Shown one piece after another: positions 8,994-17,736 of a stretch of 64,000 nt of DNA (its first letter is position 1; every line of letters starts with the position of its first letter). The DNA comes from Agrobacterium tumefaciens. GTDB taxonomy: Bacteria; Pseudomonadota; Alphaproteobacteria; Rhizobiales; Rhizobiaceae. The notes under the pieces were generated by a model. It did not search any database and was not told where the DNA came from. It was given only the letters and a program-made list of their open reading frames with translations. Location of the stretch: the NCBI GenBank assembly GCA_017744915.1, contig JAGIAH010000009.1:496001-560000 (forward strand), in the 5' to 3' direction. A program made the translations under genes and the position numbers.

Positions 8994-9021
8994 CAGTTGG
9001 CGATCACGGCCAGTTGGCGAT
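8994..9021. repeat. Direct repeat upstream of MBL hydrolase
   Basis: The 11-mer CAGTTGGCGAT occurs at 8994-9004 and again at 9011-9021, a 17-base period, ending just before the Shine-Dalgarno of the downstream hydrolase. It may be a tandem operator or a local duplication. Confidence 0.6.
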
Positions 9022-9033
9022 ATCGGAGACAAG

Positions 9034-10038
9034 ATGATGACCAAATCCTTGAGCATGAGCAGACGCGGCCTCATCGGTGCGGCCGGCGCAAGCGTTCTCG
9101 GCGCGCCGCTTTTGATGGTGCGCAGCGCAGACGCCCAGACGAACCAGCCGCAGACTTCCATGGAGATAAAACACGCGATGCCGCCTGAAACCAACCGCTT
9201 CAAGCTCGGCAATTTCGAGGTGCTGGTCGTCAAGGACGGTTCTCGCGCCGCGCCCAATCCGGGAGAGACCTTCGGCACGGACCAGTCGGCCGAGACCGTG
9301 GGTAAATTGCTGGAAGACAATTTTCTGCCGAAGGATCAGTTCGTTAATTCCTTCTCGCCAGTTCTCATCAATACCGGCTCCGATCTCGTACTGTTCGACA
9401 CGGGTTTCGGCGAGGCTGGCCGCGGCGCCGGCAATGGCCGCCTGACCGAAGGCATGGCTGCGGCCGGTTATACGCCCGAGGACGTGACCGTGGTGGTGCT
9501 GACCCATATGCATGGTGACCATATTGGCGGGCTGATGGAAAAGGGTGCGCCGGCCTTTTCAAAGGCGCGTTATGTCTTCGGCCAGGCGGAATATGATTTC
9601 TGGACGGATGAGAAGCGCGTCGGCACGCCTGCCGAAGGCGGTCACAAGGGCGTTCTCGCCAACGTCAAGCCGCTGGCGGAAAAGGCGACCTTCATCGGTG
9701 ACGGTGCCAGTGTCGTTTCCGGGGTTACCAGCGTGGCGGCTTTCGGCCATTCGCCGGGCCACATGATTTTCCGTGTCGAATCGGAAGGCAAGCAGCTGAT
9801 CCTGACGGCGGATACGGCCAACCATTTCGTGCTTTCCCTGCAGAAGCCAGACTGGGAAGTAAAGTTCGACATGGACAAGGCGGCTGCCGCTGCGACCCGC
9901 AAGAAGGTCTATGACATGATCGCCACCGACCGGCTGCCCTTCCTCGGTTACCATATGCCTTTCCCTTCTGTCGGTTATGCGGAAAAGCTGGATACGGGTT
10001 ACCGTTTCGTGCCGAAATCCTACCAGTTCGACATCTGA
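9034..10038 (+). CDS. Tat-exported MBL-fold metallo-hydrolase
   Basis: The start at ATG 9034 has GGAGAC upstream. The first 35 residues are a twin-arginine signal (SRRGLIGAAGASVLGAPLL) ending near ADAQ. The mature part has the metallo-beta-lactamase fold: VLFDTGFG, the zinc motif HMHGDH (about residues 158-163), a later His in AFGHSPGHM and an Asp in LTADTANH. These are binuclear-zinc ligands shared by lactonases, glyoxalase II-like and arylsulfatase-like enzymes. It is probably periplasmic; the substrate cannot be read from sequence. A quorum-quenching lactonase role is possible but not shown. A clear intrinsic terminator follows. Confidence 0.88.
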   Translation: MMTKSLSMSRRGLIGAAGASVLGAPLLMVRSADAQTNQPQTSMEIKHAMPPETNRFKLGNFEVLVVKDGSRAAPNPGETFGTDQSAETVGKLLEDNFLPKDQFVNSFSPVLINTGSDLVLFDTGFGEAGRGAGNGRLTEGMAAAGYTPEDVTVVVLTHMHGDHIGGLMEKGAPAFSKARYVFGQAEYDFWTDEKRVGTPAEGGHKGVLANVKPLAEKATFIGDGASVVSGVTSVAAFGHSPGHMIFRVESEGKQLILTADTANHFVLSLQKPDWEVKFDMDKAAAAATRKKVYDMIATDRLPFLGYHMPFPSVGYAEKLDTGYRFVPKSYQFDI

Positions 10039-10065
10039 GATCTGCTGCAATGCAGCAACAGAGGA

Positions 10066-10094
10066 AACCCGGAAGGTTATTCCGGGTTTTTTCT
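10066..10094 (+). terminator. Intrinsic terminator after MBL hydrolase
   Basis: AACCCGGA (10066-10073) pairs with TCCGGGTT (10081-10088) and is followed by a T-run. Confidence 0.85.
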
Positions 10095-10217
10095 ATTCCC
10101 TTCCTGTCATGAACGTGTTACCAGCCCTCGCCAACTTCCAAGCAATCCTTGCAGGGCGCCGGGGTGAACTTTTCGTTCCGGAACGGCCACGCATTTTCAG
10201 TATGAAGGAATTTGGTC

Positions 10218-11723
10218 ATGGCACGCATCATTCAAACACCCACTGGTTTGGACGCTCTCACATTTGACGATGTGTTGCTGCAACCCGGACATTCCGAAGT
10301 CATGCCGGGACAGACGAATATCGCCACCCGCATTGCCCGCGATATCGATCTGAACCTGCCGATCCTGTCTTCCGCCATGGATACGGTCACTGAAGGCCGT
10401 CTCGCCATCGCCATGGCCCAGGCCGGCGGCATCGGCGTCATCCACCGCAACCTGACCCCCATCGAACAGGCCGAAGAAGTCCGGCAGGTGAAGAAGTTCG
10501 AAAGCGGTATGGTTGTCAACCCGGTCACCATCGGCCCGGACGCGACGCTCGCAGAAGCGCAGGCGCTGATGAAGGCGCACGGCATTTCCGGTATTCCGGT
10601 CGTGGAAAACGGCGGTTCCGGTGGTCACAAGAACGGCCGTCTCGTCGGCATCCTCACCAACCGCGATGTGCGCTTCGCTTCCGATCCGCAGCAGAAAATC
10701 TACGAACTGATGACCCGCGAAAACCTGGTCACGGTCAAGGAAAGCAGCGTCGATCAGCAGGAAGCCCGTCGCCTGCTGCACAAGCACCGCATCGAAAAGC
10801 TGCTGGTTGTGGACGCCAAGGGCAATTGCGTCGGCCTCATTACCGTCAAGGATATCGAGAAGTCGCAGCTCAACCCCAATGCCACCAAGGATGCGCAGGG
10901 CCGTCTTCGCGCCGCCGCCGCCATCAGCGTTGGTGCTGACGCCATCGAGCGCGCCGAGCGCCTTATCGATGCCGGTGTCGACCTTCTGGTCGTTGATACC
11001 GCCCACGGCCATTCGCAGCGCGTGCTGGATGCCGTCTCGCTGGTCAAGAAGATGTCGAACTCGGTTCGCATCATCGCCGGCAATGTCGCCACCGCTGACG
11101 GTACCAAGGCGCTGATCGATGCCGGCGCGGACGCCGTCAAGGTCGGTATCGGCCCCGGCTCCATCTGCACCACCCGCATCGTCGCCGGCGTCGGCGTTCC
11201 GCAGCTGGCGGCCGTCATGGCGTCGGTGGAAGCGGCCAATGCGGCTGACATCCCCGTTATCGCCGATGGCGGCATCACGCTCTCGCGCGATCTGGCCGAC
11301 GCCATAGCCGCCGGCGCTTCCGCCGTCATGATCGGCTCGCTGCTGGCCGGCACGGATGAAAGCCCGGGCGAAGTGTTCCTCTATCAGGGCCGTTCCTTCA
11401 AGGCCTATCGCGGCATGGGCTCCGTTGGCGCCATGGCGCGCGGTTCCGCAGACCGTTATTTCCAGGCCGAAGTGCGCGATACGCTGAAGCTCGTGCCGGA
11501 AGGCATCGAAGGCCAGGTTCCCTATAAGGGTCCGGTTTCCGGTGTGCTGCATCAGCTGGCCGGCGGCCTGAAGGCTGCCATGGGTTATGTCGGCGGCAGC
11601 AACATCAAGGAATTCCAGGAACGCGCCACCTTCGTGCGCATCTCCAGCGCGGGCCTGCGTGAAAGCCACGCACACGACGTGACGATCACCCGCGAAAGCC
11701 CGAACTACCCCGGCGCGGTTTGA
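10218..11723 (+). CDS. guaB: Inosine-5'-monophosphate dehydrogenase
   Basis: GuaB oxidises IMP to XMP with NAD+, the committed step of guanine nucleotide synthesis. The 501-residue protein shows [13 protein letters not shown] at the N-terminus, paired CBS domains at about residues 95-215, and the active-site loop GSICTTR with catalytic Cys317. It also has IADGGI, the phosphate-binding MIGSLLAGT, and [13 protein letters not shown] 10218 is chosen because AAGGAA lies 8 bases upstream; an in-frame TTG at 10212 is less likely. It is monocistronic: terminators bound it on both sides. Confidence 0.98.
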   Translation: MARIIQTPTGLDALTFDDVLLQPGHSEVMPGQTNIATRIARDIDLNLPILSSAMDTVTEGRLAIAMAQAGGIGVIHRNLTPIEQAEEVRQVKKFESGMVVNPVTIGPDATLAEAQALMKAHGISGIPVVENGGSGGHKNGRLVGILTNRDVRFASDPQQKIYELMTRENLVTVKESSVDQQEARRLLHKHRIEKLLVVDAKGNCVGLITVKDIEKSQLNPNATKDAQGRLRAAAAISVGADAIERAERLIDAGVDLLVVDTAHGHSQRVLDAVSLVKKMSNSVRIIAGNVATADGTKALIDAGADAVKVGIGPGSICTTRIVAGVGVPQLAAVMASVEAANAADIPVIADGGITLSRDLADAIAAGASAVMIGSLLAGTDESPGEVFLYQGRSFKAYRGMGSVGAMARGSADRYFQAEVRDTLKLVPEGIEGQVPYKGPVSGVLHQLAGGLKAAMGYVGGSNIKEFQERATFVRISSAGLRESHAHDVTITRESPNYPGAV

Positions 11724-11763
11724 TCTTTCGAGGCGAATCCGTAAAAGGATACTGAGTATTTGG

Positions 11764-11798
11764 CGCTCCCCGATTCATGCCGGATCGGGGAGCGTTTT
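11764..11798 (+). terminator. Intrinsic terminator of guaB
   Basis: CGCTCCCCGAT (11764-11774) pairs perfectly with ATCGGGGAGCG (11784-11794), followed by TTTT. Confidence 0.88.
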
Positions 11799-11817
11799 CA
11801 TGATTGGAGAAGAAAGC

Positions 11818-12237
11818 ATGTCACCCACGACCGCAATGTTCTGGCCGATGATCGCCCATGTCTTTCTGGTCTTCTGGCTTTACGGTCTTCTGATCATCCG
11901 GCGCAACAAATACACCTTCAAGGATCGCGAATCGGCGATCAAGCTGCGTGACCGGGGCGAGGAGGCGCGCGAAAGCTATCTGGTGAACCGCAACATCGCC
12001 AATCAGTTCGAACTGCCGGTGCTGTTCCACGTTGCCTGCCTGCTGCTCTACATCACGGATGCGGACAATATCGTCACCGTCGTTCTGGCATGGCTGTTCG
12101 TACTTTCGCGCTGCGCCCATTCCTATGTCCATGTCACCAGCAACCGCCTGCGCCAGCGCGGCGCATTGTTCGGCATCGGTTTTGCGCTCATCGTCTGCCT
12201 TTGGGCCTGGCTCGCCATCTGGTTGGCGCTGGAGTGA
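11818..12237 (+). CDS. MAPEG family integral membrane protein
   Basis: A 139-residue protein with about four hydrophobic helices. The conserved MAPEG core is NRNIANQFELPVLFHVACLLLY followed by LAWLFVLSRCAHSYVHVTSNRLRQRGALF. MAPEG proteins are membrane-bound, often glutathione-dependent, enzymes in eukaryotes; bacterial members are mostly uncharacterised. ATG 11818 has AGAAGAAAG upstream; an in-frame ATG at 11800 would place the start inside the terminator region. It follows guaB but is separated from it by a terminator. Confidence 0.88.
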   Translation: MSPTTAMFWPMIAHVFLVFWLYGLLIIRRNKYTFKDRESAIKLRDRGEEARESYLVNRNIANQFELPVLFHVACLLLYITDADNIVTVVLAWLFVLSRCAHSYVHVTSNRLRQRGALFGIGFALIVCLWAWLAIWLALE

Positions 12238-12332
12238 AACAGCAGCGTGAGGTTGCCTCATAAGTGAGACAATCCCACCGTGCAAAATGCTCCGGCTTGC
12301 GATGGGTCAATTCCATGACGCCCCATCCCCGT

Positions 12333-12375
12333 TAATCTCTGCCCGCCGTCGAGGATTTCAGGCGAGCAGAGATTA
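12333..12375 (+). promoter_or_regulatory. Leader hairpin abutting the adh ribosome-binding site
   Basis: TAATCTCTGCCCGCC (12333-12347) and GGCGAGCAGAGATTA (12361-12375) form a 15-pair stem with one mismatch. The 3' arm ends directly at the GGGAG Shine-Dalgarno (12376-12380) of the alcohol dehydrogenase, so it is either a dyad operator or an mRNA element affecting translation. Confidence 0.6.
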
Positions 12376-12386
12376 GGGAGTATGTC

Positions 12387-13415
12387 ATGGCTAAGACAAT
12401 GAAGGCGGCGGTCGTCCGCGCATTTGGAAAACCGCTGACCATCGAGGAAGTGGCGATACCGGATCCCGGCCCCGGTGAAATTCTCATCAACTACAAGGCG
12501 ACGGGCGTTTGCCACACCGACCTGCACGCCGCAACGGGTGACTGGCCGGTCAAGCCCAACCCGCCCTTCATTCCCGGCCATGAAGGTGCCGGTTATGTCG
12601 CAAAAATCGGCGCTGGCGTTACCGGCATCAAGGAAGGCGACCGCGCCGGCACGCCCTGGCTCTACACCGCCTGCGGATGCTGCATCCCCTGCCGCACCGG
12701 CTGGGAAACGCTGTGCCCGAGCCAGAAGAACTCAGGTTATTCCGTGAATGGCAGCTTTGCCGAATATGGCCTCGCCGATCCGAAATTTGTCGGCCGCCTG
12801 CCGGACAATCTGGATTTCGGCCCGGCCGCACCCGTGCTTTGCGCCGGTGTCACGGTTTACAAGGGTCTCAAGGAAACCGAAGTCCGGCCGGGTGAATGGG
12901 TGGTCATTTCCGGCATTGGCGGGCTTGGGCACATGGCCGTGCAATATGCCAAGGCCATGGGCATGCATGTCGTTGCCGCCGATATCTTCGACGACAAGCT
13001 GGCGCTAGCGAAAAAACTCGGAGCCGACGTTGTCGTCAACGGTCGCGCACCCGATGCGGTGGAGCAGGTGCAGAAGGCGACCGGCGGCGTCCATGGCGCG
13101 CTGGTGACGGCGGTTTCGCCAAAGGCCATGGAGCAGGCCTATGGTTTCCTGCGTTCCAAGGGCACGATGGCACTTGTCGGCCTGCCGCCGGGATTCATCT
13201 CCATTCCGGTGTTCGACACGGTGCTGAAGCGCATCACGGTGCGCGGCTCCATCGTCGGCACGCGGCAGGATCTGGAGGAAGCGCTGACCTTCGCCGGTGA
13301 AGGCAAGGTTGCCGCCCACTTCTCCTGGGACAAGCTCGAAAACATCAATGACATCTTCCACCGCATGGAAGAGGGCAAGATCGACGGCCGTATCGTCGTG
13401 GACCTCGCCGCCTGA
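12387..13415 (+). CDS. adhP: Zinc-dependent alcohol dehydrogenase, AdhP-like
   Basis: This 342-residue medium-chain dehydrogenase carries the catalytic zinc ligands Cys42 and His65-Glu66 (VCHTDLH, PGHEGAG). The four structural-zinc cysteines are Cys96, 99, 102 and 110, and the NAD-binding site is GIGGLGHMAVQYAK. The length and motifs match the bacterial AdhP/AdhA class that interconverts primary alcohols and aldehydes with NAD. It stands alone with a strong GGGAG Shine-Dalgarno and an unusual inverted repeat directly upstream. Ethanol as substrate is inferred from the family. Confidence 0.93.
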   Translation: MAKTMKAAVVRAFGKPLTIEEVAIPDPGPGEILINYKATGVCHTDLHAATGDWPVKPNPPFIPGHEGAGYVAKIGAGVTGIKEGDRAGTPWLYTACGCCIPCRTGWETLCPSQKNSGYSVNGSFAEYGLADPKFVGRLPDNLDFGPAAPVLCAGVTVYKGLKETEVRPGEWVVISGIGGLGHMAVQYAKAMGMHVVAADIFDDKLALAKKLGADVVVNGRAPDAVEQVQKATGGVHGALVTAVSPKAMEQAYGFLRSKGTMALVGLPPGFISIPVFDTVLKRITVRGSIVGTRQDLEEALTFAGEGKVAAHFSWDKLENINDIFHRMEEGKIDGRIVVDLAA

Positions 13416-13532
13416 CGTCAAAACCGGTTGCGGCGCTCACGCAAATGTGTGGCGCCGCTTCCGCCCGCCTTGTTCCCCGCCCTGCGATCTGCGCTATCCT
13501 TCCACATCCGCGCGTTCAAGGAGGATAGAGCG

Positions 13533-14408
13533 ATGGACAAGCCTAAGATTACCCAGGCCATGATCGACGCTTACGATGAATATACCCATCTCAGCCTCGA
13601 CCGTCGCAAATTCATGGAAAAGCTTACAGTGCTTGCCGGCTCGGGCGCCGCCGCGGCTGCCATTGCGCCGCTTCTTTCGGCCAACAGCGCCCGTGCGGCC
13701 ATCGTTGCGCCTGACGATGCGGGCATTGTCGCGGAAGACGTGACCTATCCGGCGCCGGGCGGCGAGATGAAGGGTTACCTCGTCACGCCGAAGTCGGTAT
13801 CCGGCCCCATTGGTTCCGTCATCGTCATCCATGAAAACCGTGGCCTGAACGACCATATTCGCGACGTGGCGAGACGTGTGGCGCTCGCCGGTTTCCGGGC
13901 GCTTGCGGTCGATTTCCTCTCGCCGCAGGGTGGAACGCCCTCGGATGAGGACAAGGCGCGGGAAATGTTCAGCGGTCTCGACATGGAGGCAACCGTCGCC
14001 AACGCCGAAGCGGGCAGGGTGTGGCTTGCGGCAAGGCAGGGGGCAAATGGCAAGGTCGGCGCGGTCGGTTTCTGCTGGGGCGGCGGGCTGGTCAACCGTT
14101 TCGCCACCAAATCGGCAGGCTTGAATGCCGGTGTCGCCTATTACGGCCAGCAACCAGCGGCGGCCGATGTGCCGGCCATCAAGGCGCCGTTGCTTTTGCA
14201 TTATGCCGGTCTCGACGAGCGCATCAACGCCGGCATCGATGCCTATAAAAAGGCGCTGGAGGAAAACGGCAAGACCTTCGAAATCTTCGTCTATGACGGC
14301 GTCAACCATGCCTTCAATAATGACACGTCATCGGCGCGTTACGACAAGGCGGCCGCTGATCTCGCCTGGGGGCGGACGACGGATTTCTTCCGGAAATATC
14401 TGGCGTAA
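13533..14408 (+). CDS. Dienelactone hydrolase family protein with signal sequence
   Basis: The start at ATG 13533 has AAGGAGGA upstream. An N-terminal segment, DRRKFMEKLTVLAGSGAAAAAIAPLL, looks like a Tat-type signal ending near SARA. The hydrolase domain has the dienelactone hydrolase triad: nucleophile Cys in GFCWGGG, Asp in GLDERIN and His in VNHAFNND. The N-terminal HENRGLNDHI is also typical. In classical pathways the enzyme opens dienelactone during chloroaromatic breakdown; an exported member more likely acts on other esters or lactones. No aromatic-degradation genes are nearby. Confidence 0.9.
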   Translation: MDKPKITQAMIDAYDEYTHLSLDRRKFMEKLTVLAGSGAAAAAIAPLLSANSARAAIVAPDDAGIVAEDVTYPAPGGEMKGYLVTPKSVSGPIGSVIVIHENRGLNDHIRDVARRVALAGFRALAVDFLSPQGGTPSDEDKAREMFSGLDMEATVANAEAGRVWLAARQGANGKVGAVGFCWGGGLVNRFATKSAGLNAGVAYYGQQPAAADVPAIKAPLLLHYAGLDERINAGIDAYKKALEENGKTFEIFVYDGVNHAFNNDTSSARYDKAAADLAWGRTTDFFRKYLA

Positions 14409-14526
14409 ATCTTCAGGTTCGGCCTGTCAGGGTGCAGCTTTTCCAGAGATGGAGAGGCTTCACCATGGATCAATATGGCATTGCGGTTTGCGCTGGATTT
14501 TGGGGCAAGGCAAAACGGAGCCTGCC

Positions 14527-15882
14527 TCACGCGCGCAGTTCCTGAAACTGAACGGCCACGCGCAAACCGGGGTTGTTGTTCGAAAGCGTCACGGCGGCGC
14601 CGTGTAGTTCCGATATGGCTTTGACAAGGCTCAGGCCAAGTCCGGACCCCGCGGTGGTTCTGCTTTTCTCAGCCCGATAGAACCGGTCGAGCACCTGCGC
14701 CCGGTCTTCGTCTGATATGCCTGGCCCGTTATCGGCGATATTTAACAGGATCTGTCCTTCCCCGCGCGACACTTCGAGGCAAATTCTTGACCCGACGGGG
14801 GTATGCCGCATGGCGTTGGACAACAGGTTCGCCAACAATTGGCGAATGAGATCAGGATCGCCATTGATCCGGCAGCCGCCCGCAGCACCGCGCATCGTCA
14901 GCTCATAGCCTTCCTCCGCGGCAATAACCTCATAGGTTTCGTAGATTTCACCGACGATGTCGCAAAGATCGAAGGCGGTGAAGCGGGCGGTCCTGCTTCG
15001 CGCTTCGATCTGGGCAATCCGCAGAAGAGCATCGAACGTATTTGCTATGGATCGCAGTTCTTCAAGAGCGGTCTCAACGCTGGTCCTCATCTCGTCAACC
15101 GCATGCGCATTGAGCGCATCTTCCAGCACGAGGAATGTCCGGCCAATCGGGGTCTTGAGGTCATGGGCGACGTCGGTCGTCACCTGCTTCAATGCTGCTA
15201 CGCTGGAGTCCAGTCTTGCCAGAGCCACATTGATTTCCGCTGAAAATATGTCGATTTCATCCATGCGTGATGAAATTGGAAGCCGTTTTGAAAGCTCGCC
15301 ATGTCCGATGGCGTGGGCGATTTGCGCCAGCGACGAGATGCGGCGGCGCGTTCGATACGCCAATATGGCGGCTCCCGTCATGCCTATGGAAAGAACGATC
15401 GCGGTCGCCCATCCGAAACTGATGAGAACGATGCGGGCCAGTTCATCCGTGTCTCCGGAGTTGATCCCCACCACGAGAGCGTTCGGCCCCAGAGGACCAT
15501 TGAAAAGCTTGTAGTGGGACGCACTGCCGTGATGGTCGTTGGGTTCAAGGATCGAATAACCGGATGGGACATCCGAAAATCGATTGCTTCCCGCGAGCAG
15601 TTCTCCGGCCGGGCTGCGCAATGCGTAGATGGTCTCCTGGCCCCTGATGGCTGGGCTGTGATTATCGATCATGTCCACGGCGCCCTGAATGCCGCGTGCG
15701 TCGAAGGCCGATGCGATCTCCCGATAACGCTCCTGGACATTGGCGTTCAGGCGGTCGTCGAGGAAACTGACAACCATCCGGTAGGCTGCGATGTTTGCAC
15801 CAAGCGATGCGGTGATGAACAGGGCGATGTAGATGATTGCCAGCCTGACGGCGGTGCTTTTCAGAAAGCTAGCGCCGGGCAT
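14527..15882 (-). CDS. OmpR-partner sensor histidine kinase
   Basis: The 451-residue protein has a first transmembrane helix at about residues 12-35 and a periplasmic sensor domain of roughly 115 residues. A second helix lies at about 150-175, followed by HAMP, a HisKA domain with AHDLKTPIGR (His240) and an HATPase domain (NLLSNAMRHTP, NIADNGPGI, SGLGLSLVKA). It phosphorylates the response regulator encoded just upstream, overlapping it by 14 bases, so the two are co-translated. The HDLKTP H-box occurs in metal/organic-acid sensor kinases, but the signal is unknown. Confidence 0.92.
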   Translation of the reverse strand: MPGASFLKSTAVRLAIIYIALFITASLGANIAAYRMVVSFLDDRLNANVQERYREIASAFDARGIQGAVDMIDNHSPAIRGQETIYALRSPAGELLAGSNRFSDVPSGYSILEPNDHHGSASHYKLFNGPLGPNALVVGINSGDTDELARIVLISFGWATAIVLSIGMTGAAILAYRTRRRISSLAQIAHAIGHGELSKRLPISSRMDEIDIFSAEINVALARLDSSVAALKQVTTDVAHDLKTPIGRTFLVLEDALNAHAVDEMRTSVETALEELRSIANTFDALLRIAQIEARSRTARFTAFDLCDIVGEIYETYEVIAAEEGYELTMRGAAGGCRINGDPDLIRQLLANLLSNAMRHTPVGSRICLEVSRGEGQILLNIADNGPGISDEDRAQVLDRFYRAEKSRTTAGSGLGLSLVKAISELHGAAVTLSNNNPGLRVAVQFQELRA

Positions 15883-16546
15883 GCAGGGTGTAGCCCGTGT
15901 TCTTGACGGTATGCAGAAGCGGCTGGTCGAACGGTTTGTCGATTTTCGCCCTCAGCCGGCTGATGTGCGTTTCCACGACGGAGCTTTGCGGGTCGAAATT
16001 GAAGTTCCAGATTTTTTCGAGAAACATCGTTTTCGTCAGGATTCGACCTTCGTTGCGCATGAGCAGTTCCAGAAGCGAGAATTCGCGTGGCAAGAGGTCG
16101 ATCCGCTGTCCTCCGCGCGACGTTGTTCTGGCGACGAGGTCCATTTCGAGGTCGCCGACACGCAGGCGCGTCTTCTCCGTGGCAATGGGCGGTCGCCGAA
16201 CGAGAGCATTGATCCTAGCCGTCAATTCCGAGAAAGCGAACGGTTTTACCAGATAGTCGTCGCCGCCGGCTTCCAGCCCTTCGACACGGTCATCAACACC
16301 GCTCATCGCCGTCAGAAAAAGGATGGGAACGCGTATCGAAGCCGCGCGCAGGCTCTTGACCAGATTGAGACCATCCAGTCCGGGGATCATGCGGTCAACA
16401 ACGGCGATGTCATATCCGCAATCCAGTCCCGCAGCCAGTGCGTCACGCCCGTCCCTGACCCAGTCGATCGTATGGCCGGCCGAGGTCAGCCCCTTCGTAA
16501 TATAGTTTCCGGTTGTATTGTCGTCTTCTACTAGAAGTATTTTCAT
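15869..16546 (-). CDS. OmpR-family response regulator
   Basis: This is a 225-residue regulator with receiver acidic pair ED (residues 7-8), phospho-acceptor Asp51 in VVDRMIPGLDG, and switch residues Thr (LTAMSG) and Lys in VKPFAF. The C-terminal winged helix is of the OmpR/PhoB type (LPREFSLLELLMRNEG, VVETHISRLRAKI). ATG 16546 starts MKILLVEDD; longer open sequence upstream is not protein-like. It is divergent from a small secreted protein across a 198-base promoter region, making that gene a plausible target. Confidence 0.95.
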   Translation of the reverse strand: MKILLVEDDNTTGNYITKGLTSAGHTIDWVRDGRDALAAGLDCGYDIAVVDRMIPGLDGLNLVKSLRAASIRVPILFLTAMSGVDDRVEGLEAGGDDYLVKPFAFSELTARINALVRRPPIATEKTRLRVGDLEMDLVARTTSRGGQRIDLLPREFSLLELLMRNEGRILTKTMFLEKIWNFNFDPQSSVVETHISRLRAKIDKPFDQPLLHTVKNTGYTLHARR

Positions 16547-16646
16547 GGATGATGACGTTACCTGAAATCCGGATTTTCTATGGGGCGGCTGGTCCTGCTC
16601 CGCCGGAAATCGGGCTTTATTGCGGCATTTCACGGATCTGCAGATT

Positions 16647-16658
16647 TACAAATTTGTA
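16647..16658. promoter_or_regulatory. AT-rich palindrome in the two-component divergent promoter
   Basis: TACAAATTTGTA is a perfect 12-base palindrome in an otherwise GC-rich region, midway between the response regulator and the small secreted protein. It may be an operator or part of a promoter. Confidence 0.4.
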
Positions 16659-16744
16659 TAGTCGGCGACAAGCGGCTGAAAAGCCGGGGTTTTACTTTCA
16701 CGATGCTGCAAGCTGCAGTGTTACCTGTTACGAGGATCCAGACC

Positions 16745-17014
16745 ATGATCAAAAATCTGACCATCGCCGCCTTCGTCCTGATTTCCGCAACCTCCACCGC
16801 TTTTGCAAACGGTATTCTCAGCAACACCGCTTCGCCGATTGCAAAAATCACCCAGGACCACGGAAACGCGGGCGATACGGCGACATCTGTCTCCAACCCG
16901 GAAGTCCGTTTCCGCGTGCTCGATAACGGCATGGTTGAACGCACGAACAGCCGTTTCGACACCTCCATGATGATCGACCCTTCGGCCGAGCTTCGCGAGA
17001 GAAACCGCCGATAA
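16745..17014 (+). CDS. Small secreted protein next to two-component system
   Basis: This 89-residue protein starts at ATG 16745 with GAGGAT upstream. A clear Sec signal (MIKNLTIAAFVLISATSTAFA) leaves a mature part of about 68 hydrophilic residues containing VRFRVLDNGMVERTNSRFD and a basic end. I do not recognise a named family. Being divergent from an OmpR-type regulator/kinase pair, it could be the regulon's main target or a periplasmic modulator of the kinase, analogous in arrangement only to CpxP-like proteins. Confidence 0.75.
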   Translation: MIKNLTIAAFVLISATSTAFANGILSNTASPIAKITQDHGNAGDTATSVSNPEVRFRVLDNGMVERTNSRFDTSMMIDPSAELRERNRR

Positions 17015-17032
17015 GCTTTATGATGACGACAC

Positions 17033-17057
17033 GCTCGGCGGTTAGAGGCCGCCGAGC
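17033..17057 (+). terminator. Terminator-like hairpin after small secreted protein gene
   Basis: GCTCGGCGG (17033-17041) pairs perfectly with CCGCCGAGC (17049-17057) across a 7-base loop. The following sequence has only a short T-run. Confidence 0.5.
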
Positions 17058-17170
17058 TTGTGGCATTCCGCGTCGCGGGAACAACCCATACTACGCGAAG
17101 CGTCAGCCGCATTACGGGTGAGTGGATGGAAAAACGAACTGTATTGCGGCTTGGCAAGCGATACGGATAC

Positions 17171-17710
17171 TCAGCTTTTGCCGCGCTTCAAATGCTCATC
17201 AAGCCTTGGCATGATCTCCACGAAATTGCAGGGCAGGTGGCGATAATCGAGCTGGGCCTTGAGAATGCCGTCCCACGCGTCCTTGCAGGCGCCCGGAGAG
17301 CCAGGCAGCACGAAAATGAAGGTCGCATTCGCCACGCCGCCGGTTGCGCGCGACTGGATGGTGGCGGTGCCGATCTTGTCGTAGGAGATGCGGTGGAAGA
17401 GGGCGGAAAACCCGTCCATGCGCTTTTCGAACAGCGGCTCCAGCGCCTCCGGTGTCACGTCCCGGCCAGTGAAGCCGGTACCGCCGGTGGTGATGACCAC
17501 ATCCACGCCCTCAGACAGCGTCCATTCGCGCACGGTGTCGGCAATCGCTGCCTTGTCATCCGGCACGATGGCGCGGGCCGCGAGCCTGTGGCCCGCTTCT
17601 TCCAGCCTTGCGACGAGCGTGTCGCCGGACTTGTCGTTCTCCAGCGTGCGGCTGTCCGAAACGGTCAGAACCGCAATGCCAAGGGGAATGAAGGGTCTAT
17701 CGCCTGCCAT
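17171..17710 (-). CDS. moaB: Molybdenum cofactor biosynthesis protein MoaB
   Basis: A 179-residue MoaB/Mog-like protein with the MPT-binding TTGGTGFTGRDVTPEA motif, DVVITTGG and LPGSPGACKDAWD. The family adenylylates molybdopterin before metal insertion, although in some species MoaB is redundant with MogA. ATG 17710 is preferred; further in-frame sequence upstream overlaps the neighbour. It lies 26 bases behind ispE and is probably the last gene of that transcript; no other molybdopterin genes are present here. Confidence 0.93.
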   Translation of the reverse strand: MAGDRPFIPLGIAVLTVSDSRTLENDKSGDTLVARLEEAGHRLAARAIVPDDKAAIADTVREWTLSEGVDVVITTGGTGFTGRDVTPEALEPLFEKRMDGFSALFHRISYDKIGTATIQSRATGGVANATFIFVLPGSPGACKDAWDGILKAQLDYRHLPCNFVEIMPRLDEHLKRGKS

Positions 17711-17736
17711 GGCCTTATCCTCGAAATATCCGGCCC

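Noticed and set aside
14464-14544. 26-residue frame after the dienelactone hydrolase gene
   Set aside because: Too short, weak initiation context, overlaps the end of the convergent kinase gene.
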